Source: Dactylis glomerata (Eukaryota > Streptophyta > Magnoliopsida > Poales > Poaceae). Taken from it: a DNA stretch of 64,000 nt. The notes under the pieces were generated by a model. It worked only from the letters and a program-made list of their open reading frames with translations, did no database searches and had not been told where the DNA came from. The translations under genes were made by a program, and so were the position numbers. Every line of letters begins with the position of its first letter. Position 1 is the stretch's first letter. The stretch lies in assembly GCA_007115705.1 (NCBI GenBank), contig QXEO01000382.1:6346963-6410962 (forward strand), written 5' to 3'. Of this stretch, positions 58,080-64,000 are shown in pieces.

Positions 58080-58436
58080 AGAAACCTCGGGTACAGCTAC
58101 CCGAACAAGAGAAGACTATAGGAGAAGAAGAGAAGACTCAAGCAACATAGGAGACAAGACATACAAATTAGTCGAGTAGGAAAATAAGGTTGTAAAAGCC
58201 ACGAGTTACTCCAGGGCAATGCCCTCCAGATCCAGAACACAGGTCACTGGCCGGATCTCTTGGGTCATCCCATGTATCTTACATTACATGCATAAATGAA
58301 AGACAAAAGTTCCTCTTATTTGAAGTTTACGTGTCTTCAAAAGCCGCGACAAGCGCATCAATATACACACAAAGTAAAAATGCTCTGAGGATAAAAACTC
58401 TCGCATTATATACACAAAAAACATACAAGTAGCACA
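58080..58436. other. Spacer between gag-protease and antisense gene 1
   Basis: No ORF or repeat of note. It would hold the 3' ends of two convergent transcripts. Confidence 0.5.
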
Positions 58437-59366
58437 TCATAACATCGGGTTATCAGAATCATCCACCCCCAGGGGATCCAAGTAATGATGCTCGTGGAAA
58501 AACGCGGCATCCTCTCGCAACAGCCTAGCTATAATCCTTCTGGCAGGCTGCAAGGTATTCTCCAGATGAACTCGCAAACTAGCTCCACCTGAAGGATAAC
58601 TCAGTGACATGGAACTATAATTAAGCCTTGGATGCCACTTACGCATCCACCCAAGAGCAAAATTGGCTCCAGCCACCAAGTTCAGCTCTATCAGCCGATG
58701 AATTTGCTGACTGGATCTGAAAGTATCGAGTAGCAATGAAAAGCTTCCAGGCAGAGGATTGCGAGGAAGCATGACAGAATGCATGGTTATGAGAGATCTT
58801 CGACAACCATCAACCGCCTCTCCGATATGCTGAGCACGATCTTGAAGAAACACAACAGCACGATGGCGTCGAGGATCGGACCACAAACTGTCGATCCCCT
58901 CTGATGTTTTCTCCAGAGCTGCATTTCGCTCAGCAACCCGACGTGCCTCAGCAGCAAAATCCAGACAAGTACCTAAGACAACAGAAGATATTAGACGGCA
59001 GTAGTGGAATAAAAGGAAACAAGAGAAGCAACAAGGAATCTCACATCGCAACATCTCGCAAACAGACTCGACAATACCGATAAGGTAGGAGTCGCATTCC
59101 TCGAGATGCACGATTTTCACCATCAGACCCGACACCTTGTCCTCAAGAATGGATATCTGTTTCATAAACCCGCAAGACTTGCTGGCTTTATCCATAGCCA
59201 TCTGCGCTTGGCGTTTCGCCAAAGACAAGCGGCTTTCTAGATCTAAAATCCTTAAGGAGTACTCAGTACATTGGCAAGAACGACGGGAAGGCGATGAAAC
59301 TTTGGAGTCGAAAACCTCGGCAGGAGATGGAGCCTGATCGCGACCCAACGATCCACCAGAACGCAT
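58437..59366 (-). CDS. Antisense gene 1 of Gypsy A (two exons, unknown function)
   Basis: ATG 59366 (MRSGGSLGRDQAPSPAEV) follows an acceptor-like TTTGGCTTCCAG. Exon 1 runs to 59045. A 72-base T-rich intron (GTGAG ... GTCTTAG, 59044-58973) is followed by exon 2 to TGA 58437. The spliced frame is 858 bases, 285 residues. The N-terminal half has a likely coiled coil (ILDLESRLSLAKRQAQMAM, ISILEDKVSGLMVKIVHLEE) and the C-terminal half is mixed (LNLVAGANFALGWMRKWHPRL). I do not recognise a named domain. Proteins of this general form accompany grass Gypsy elements on the antisense strand. No stop or frameshift is visible, so it may be intact. It could also be a 3' exon set of antisense gene 2. Confidence 0.6.
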   Translation of the reverse strand: MRSGGSLGRDQAPSPAEVFDSKVSSPSRRSCQCTEYSLRILDLESRLSLAKRQAQMAMDKASKSCGFMKQISILEDKVSGLMVKIVHLEECDSYLIGIVESVCEMLRCEIPCCFSCFLLFHYCRLISSVVLGTCLDFAAEARRVAERNAALEKTSEGIDSLWSDPRRHRAVVFLQDRAQHIGEAVDGCRRSLITMHSVMLPRNPLPGSFSLLLDTFRSSQQIHRLIELNLVAGANFALGWMRKWHPRLNYSSMSLSYPSGGASLRVHLENTLQPARRIIARLLREDAAFFHEHHYLDPLGVDDSDNPML

Positions 59367-59551
59367 AGTCTGGAAGCCAAAAGAAAAGAAAAGAAAAGAG
59401 AAGAATCTCAGAAGCCAGATAGAGCACGATATTTCACAAAAGAAGAAATATTTACATAAGTACAAACCCTCTGACTAAAGTTCTCGGGCTACATACGACT
59501 AAGATTTCACTACATCGAAGCAAAATTAAAAATTACAAAAGGAGGCCAAGT

Positions 59552-61686
59552 CTACGCCACCTCGGCCTCATGATCCACAGCAGAAGTAGGCGTGGCAGAA
59601 GCAGCACCAGCGTTCGGAGGAGGCACGGATCCGCTCGTCGCTGGAGTCGAAGAAATCGGTGAAGCCGCAGAAGCCGCTGAAGGAGAAATCATCGCCACGA
59701 TGCCTGGCGCAAACCTCTTCGCTTTCTCAAAGAAAGCCTTAAGCTCTGAACGGGGGCGGCCGTGGGAAGAACTCACCTTCTCCCAGTTGATCTCCTCACC
59801 ATGTGCATATGAAAGCGCAATGGCCCCCTCAGCACCTCGCTTCAAAGAGAGGCCCTTCATATGAAGGATGAGGTCGTCAGTGGTGTCGAAGGCCTGGGCG
59901 AGTTTCTTCACATCATTATCCGGCACCTCCGCCTTTTGCTTAGGCCACAACGCGACAAAAATCCGCGTAAGAATGCGGTTAAATAACTCGAAGATTTCCC
60001 GGACAGATATCCAGTTCGCTTCCAGTAAGCTAACTGCGGCCATGAGGGGATCATTATCTGGTTGCAAAGTCGACGAGGACACCTGAGTATATTATGCAAA
60101 AGCAAGGAAACAGAAAATAGCAGAGAATGAATATATCAGCAAGCATAAGAGAATGAGCAAATCAAACAAACGGAAAGAAAGGTATATTACGTACCCCCAG
60201 CGGCAGCAGACATCGTATTCAGCCGCTCAGTCATGGCCTGTTCTCGCTGGAGGTGCTCCTTGTTAGCATCCGTCAAGGCCTTTTCTGCTTTCTTTGCCTT
60301 AGCCAGTGCTGATTTCGTCGACTTCTCAGCACTAACCTTGGCAGCAGTGGCGGCATCAAAAGTTTCCTGGAAGCGTTGAGTTCAGCTTCCAGCGACGAAA
60401 TGCGAGCATTGGCTGTCGCTAGAGCATTTCCAGTTCACCAAGGAGGAACGGAAAAGTCAGGCAAAGAAGCAAAGAAAGGCATACAGGACATGCAAATATA
60501 GGAAAAGAAATTTACCTTCAGAGGCCTTAGCAGCCTTCAGGTACTCGACGCATTCATTGCCCAAGGCGACGAATTTCCTCATCAAGTTCTGTACACAAAT
60601 AGTACGTGAGTATCAACACGCAAAAGTAGAAGTAAACGTACCAGTATATTCATGCACATCGTCGGAGGAGCCTGTGGACTGATGGGCCTCAAGAGAAGCA
60701 CCGGCGTCTGATATTTTCTTCACGCGTGGAGAACTACGAACAGCGACTACCTTCTTAACAGGCTTCCTCGAAGCTTTTGAAGATTTCACTGCTGGACCAA
60801 CCTGTTGTGGCGGTGGTTCATCAACAACAGGAGTATCAGTGATAGGGGCGGCAGCAGCAAATCTCTTCGGGTTCTCCTCATCACTAAGAAAAACATCAAC
60901 AGACCAAGTCACTTATCAAAGTTGACAGGGAAAAGATAATATATGAAATACAGCAGGATGACACTCACGAGTCCATGAGGTCGAAGAGCTCTAAATCGTC
61001 CTCTGGCGCGGGGGTTTCCTCGGCCACGGCTTTATGAGCAGAGGCACACGAGGAAGCGAAATCTTCGACGCGCTTCCTTTTCTTGTCAACAACAAGATCT
61101 TCCGAAAGCGTAGGAGGCGGTGACGTCGTTGAGCTAGTCTTTCCAGTGAATCTTCGCCTTCGTCCCCATCTTGGCTATCCCCAGCGTCTGGGGTTTCGGA
61201 GGCCGCAAAAATAGGGACATTTGGAATGGCCCCCCTTCTGGGAGGGGAGGACGAGAAACAAGAAGTCGATGATCCTGAAAAGAAAATAACCTGAGTATTA
61301 CAAGGAAAATGATGATAAGAGAAAAACAAGGCAAATAAAAGGTAGTATAACATACCGCAGGCAAAGGGTGCTGGGCATCAAAATAGCTAGCAGTCAAGTC
61401 TAGAATATCATCTTCTTTCGTGAGGATGGTCAAAGCCCTCACTCGCTTGTCGAGATCCTTCTTTTCAAAGAGATCATCAGAAACTTGCGAAGAATCACCC
61501 AAACCAGAAAAAGACCAAAGCTTCGAAGGATGGAGCTGAAGAGGTTGAACTCGACGTTGAAGGAAAAATGCCATGAGTTGAGTTCCGGTTAAAGCACCAC
61601 CGTCATCGCTCTTAAGAGCTTGGATGCGCGTTAGCAGCGGCTTAACATCCTCCATCTCAGCCTCTGTGGGAGGCGAATCCCATGAG
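59552..61686 (-). pseudogene. Antisense gene 2 of Gypsy A (multi-exon, gypsy-type transposase-like domain)
   Basis: The first visible exon, 61686-61356, encodes LTGTQLMAFFLQRRVQPLQ and LWSFSGLGDSSQVSDD, which I recognise as the grass 'putative gypsy type transposon' domain (PF04195-like). A donor GGTATGTT follows. Exon 2 (from about 61290 or 61274 to 60969) ends DLMDS and carries a lysine-rich VDKKRKRVEDF nuclear-signal-like patch. A frame change lies near 61135. Exon 3 (60883-60642) joins it in frame (TC/T GAT GAG). Then come small coiled-coil exons (about 60590-60515, 60420-60200) and a last exon (60083-59552, TLQPDNDPLMAAVSLLEAN ... DHEAEVA). The 5' end is cut by Gypsy B at 61687. One or two frame changes in the middle exons make it a likely pseudogene. 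Function unknown. Confidence 0.65.
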
Positions 61687-62266
61687 TGTTGGGGATATAC
61701 CAAATAGGTATACCAGCGACGTAGTCCTAAATCAGCAAGCCAGGGTGGCCCATCAGGGGTGGTATGGCGGATTCGCCATACCGGGCGGCCCAGTTGCTGA
61801 AGTTGGCACGGCGGTACTGGACGCAGGCGCTTATGGTGGATCCGGAGACAGGCCTATGGCGGGCTACTAGCGGCGAGCTTATGGCGGATCCGGATGACGG
61901 CCCATGGCGGGTGACCTTGTAGCGTACGCGCAGGACTTAGTCTAGGATTCCAAGTTGTATCCGCTCCGGTACCAACGTGTAGCCCACGCCAGGCGCCTTT
62001 ATAAGCCTGGCGTGGAGCAGCCCTTGAGGCATCAGACCAATCTTACGGCCAATCGCATAGCAAAATAGCCAACCTCATCATTGTAATCGAGCACTTGTTG
62101 CCATATAGTGAATTATAGCAGCACGTAGGGTCTCGCCACCGTTGCGGGATCTGAAGCTGGGTAAACTCGTGCTACCACCGTCCTGGATCGCTCCTCCGTG
62201 TTCACCCCCTTCCACAAACCGCCATACCCCTACCTCTATGGCAGATCTGTTGACGAAACCACGACA
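61687..62266 (+). mobile_element. 5' LTR of Gypsy B (580 bp)
   Basis: The termini are TGTTGGGGATATACC ... AAACCACGACA. It contains repeated ATGGCGGATCCGG-like segments between 61830 and 61900. Confidence 0.85.
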
Positions 62267-62268
62267 GT

Positions 62269-62286
62269 TGGCGCCCACCGTGGGGC
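62269..62286 (+). other. Primer-binding site of Gypsy B
   Basis: TGGCGCCCACCGTGGGGC, two bases after the LTR. Confidence 0.8.
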
Positions 62287-64000
62287 AAGGCGCGTCTGGA
62301 GCGCGGATCCAGGCGGGATCCGCCTTTGCAGGCATCGGCGACACCGTCGCCATCGGGCGCGTCCTCTATGATTCCGGCTTCCCCATCGTCCCAGCGGATA
62401 ACCTCTGGGTGCCGGCTAGAGAAGACCCTGCTCGATTCACCGTCATCCCGATTGGAGATATCCATATCTTCATTGGAGAGACAAACCCTACCCCCGCTAC
62501 GGAAACCAATTTCCGGCGGATTGGTATGGCGGAATTTCCCAAACGGACCACTTTCGAGCTGGATACGGAGGAGGACTCATCTGATCTGGAACTCTCCAGA
62601 TCGGATCTGAAAAGTAATCCCACCCAGCCCGCCCTAGAGGTAGAGGAAGTGGTGAAAGACCGCAGTGAATCCGCCATGAGCAATCTGGCGTTAGAGACAC
62701 CGCGGTACTGCCTTGTTGCGTTCGCAGGTATCACTTCGGGATCTACCTCCAATGGAGAAGATAGCCCAGGTGAATCCATCCTAGAGGCACTTAACGAAAG
62801 TGGTGAATCGGATGACTGGGATAGCAAAGGCTATGATTCTGACCATTATGATGCCGCCATGAGGAAACTCGAGGCGGAATTGGCGCAGCAGGCACTTGAA
62901 GAGCAACGCGCAGCGGCCAAGCAGGTGTTTGTCACCAACAAAGGAGATGATGCTGGACAGACAACCGGTGATCCGCCATCTCAGGCAGTCCACGACGGAG
63001 ATGCCGGCAATGAGCAGGGTAACCCGCCACCAGCCACCGATCCCGCCGCGGAACAACTTCCTGAGATCCACGGCGGACCCAGGCCTCTGCAACCCGCCAT
63101 CCCCATGGACCAGCACCCAGAAGACTTCACTACCCCGCTGGACAAAGTCGTCTATGGAACTCTAGCAGATCCAATCACCCCTGACTCCATCAGAGATGTG
63201 AACGATCTCGAGAAGAAAAGGCGAGCCCTCCTCAAGGAAGCAAAATGAGTAGAGAAGATGGGCAAGCAGGTTGATAACGACATTGCTAAAGCTCAAGACA
63301 CGCTGAAGCGCGCAAGGAACATGGAAGAGAAGTATGCCACTCTCATTCAGAACCAGATCAATGAGGGAGGCGACCCGCAGCTGGTATGAAACCTCGAGTT
63401 CACCGTACCAACAGCGGAAACTCTGGCCAGGATGTACATCAAGAATCCGCCATACGTGGACAAAAACCACGATGAAGTTAGGGCTACGCCCATCGAGAAC
63501 ATCGTGGCCGCAAAGGAGCTATTGGAGCATAACAAGAGTCCAGCAGCCCTAGAGACGGCAGTTAAACTGATGACCAAAGCATTAGTGCAGCAGGAAAAGG
63601 CTACGTCGTCACGGCGGCTCGAATCTGATCCTGCGCTATGCAGGTCCAGTACTGCGTCTAAAGCTCAGGGGGCTGGCAATAATGGTGTACGTCCTGACAA
63701 CGAATCTCATACCGGATCCTCGGAGATCCGAAGAAGAGAAGCTCGCAATCGGAGACACGCCATCCCAATATCCTCTGATGACAAACCAAATGGCAAAGGC
63801 CCACAGAGAAATCCATCGCCACCCCGCAAGAACTACCCGGCTTACGGATACCAACAAGCCACTGCTGCTCCCCGCCATAAGACCAACATGCTGCCACCAA
63901 AGCATAAGACGTTCAAAGTCCCAAAGGGAGGAATCGTCATACGCGACAATGATGGCAAACGAGGACGAAGCCGTGACGCTGGACGCCAGCAGACGATCCG
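62287..64000 (+). pseudogene. Gypsy B gag, N-terminal part, with two stop codons
   Basis: One frame is open from inside the LTR to 63248 and continues in the same frame to the window end, broken only by TGA at 63246-63248 and TGA at 63387-63389. The start codon is uncertain: ATG 62526 is the first in frame after the primer site. The first part is acidic (ELDTEEDSSDLELSRSDLK). A conserved stretch MDQHPEDFTTPLDKVVYGTL is typical of Tat-like gag leaders, then a coiled coil (DVNDLEKKRRALLKEAK), then a basic, proline-rich tail (NPSPPRKNYPAYGY). Both stops could derive from TGG by a G to A change. Capsid core and polymerase lie outside the window. Confidence 0.75.

Larger units (their letters stand above)
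47403..61686 (+). mobile_element. Gypsy A: Tat-like, pol-less Gypsy element with antisense genes
   Basis: 5' LTR (47403-47737), primer site, gag-protease (47775-58079), then two genes on the opposite strand (58437-59366 and 59552-61686). It is interrupted by a Sabrina-like element, a hAT element and Gypsy B, and its 3' LTR is not in the window. No reverse transcriptase, RNase H or integrase is seen between protease and the antisense genes. Extra antisense genes are a known habit of the Tat lineage of plant Gypsy elements. Lineage assignment is inference from gag and layout. Confidence 0.8.
61687..64000 (+). mobile_element. Gypsy B, plus strand, runs off the window
   Basis: LTR, primer site and gag N-terminus are present. 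ATGAG (61682-61686) is the left target duplication, partner not visible. It is inserted in an exon of antisense gene 2. Confidence 0.88.

Overview
The window looks like intergenic DNA from a large grass genome, most likely a Triticeae species (wheat, barley, rye or Aegilops). The basis is family recognition: Angela/BARE-1-like Copia LTRs, Sabrina-like Gypsy LTRs, CACTA (En/Spm) elements carrying the TAGTCCCGGTT motif, an L1-type LINE, a short Helitron, an Ac/Ds-like hAT element and Tat-type Gypsy elements. I see no host gene, tRNA, rRNA or CRISPR. The species call is inference.

Left half (1-36.4 kb). Two CACTA copies lie in inverted orientation beside an L1-type LINE. The unit Copia LTR / CACTA(+) / CACTA(-) / LINE occurs twice in direct orientation, and the two copies of its right part are almost identical. 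The junction at 13821-13824 joins LINE to the middle of a Copia LTR through a 4-bp TTCT overlap, which reads as a tandem duplication of about 22.5 kb. In copy 1 the left CACTA arm is a transposase fragment (797-1449) cut by a Copia LTR (1-796), and the right arm is 1450-10490. In copy 2 the arms are 21304-27945 and 27946-33033. Each palindrome centre carries a different deletion. The transposase (about 1,100 codons) survives in three near-complete but broken copies. A 1,298-bp Helitron (6142-7439) interrupts one of them, and its empty site is at 31215/31216. A second CACTA gene (ORF2) is preceded by a TATA box and by an internal cluster of the same inverted motifs that lie near the element's end.

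Middle (13.8-21.3 kb and 33-40 kb). A Copia element on the minus strand has near-identical LTRs but a badly decayed interior. The second LINE copy is longer and holds three solo LTRs, two of them nested. Removing the 36917-39340 LTR rejoins the endonuclease reading frame exactly.

Right half (40-64 kb). A Sabrina-like element (40591-47402) is interrupted in its 3' LTR by a Tat-like Gypsy element (47403-61686). That Gypsy has one gag-protease frame of 1,029 codons once two later insertions are removed: a complete Sabrina-like element (48747-55374, TSD ACGAG) and an Ac/Ds-like hAT element (55772-56348, TSD ATCACGCC). It has no reverse transcriptase or integrase in the interval seen. Instead it carries two intron-containing genes on the opposite strand. 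A further Gypsy (61687 to the window end) is inserted in one of those antisense genes.

How the parts relate: nothing here looks like a working cellular pathway. The most interesting biology is the duplicated CACTA palindrome, which could make fold-back RNA against its own transposase family, and the antisense gene cargo of the pol-less Gypsy.
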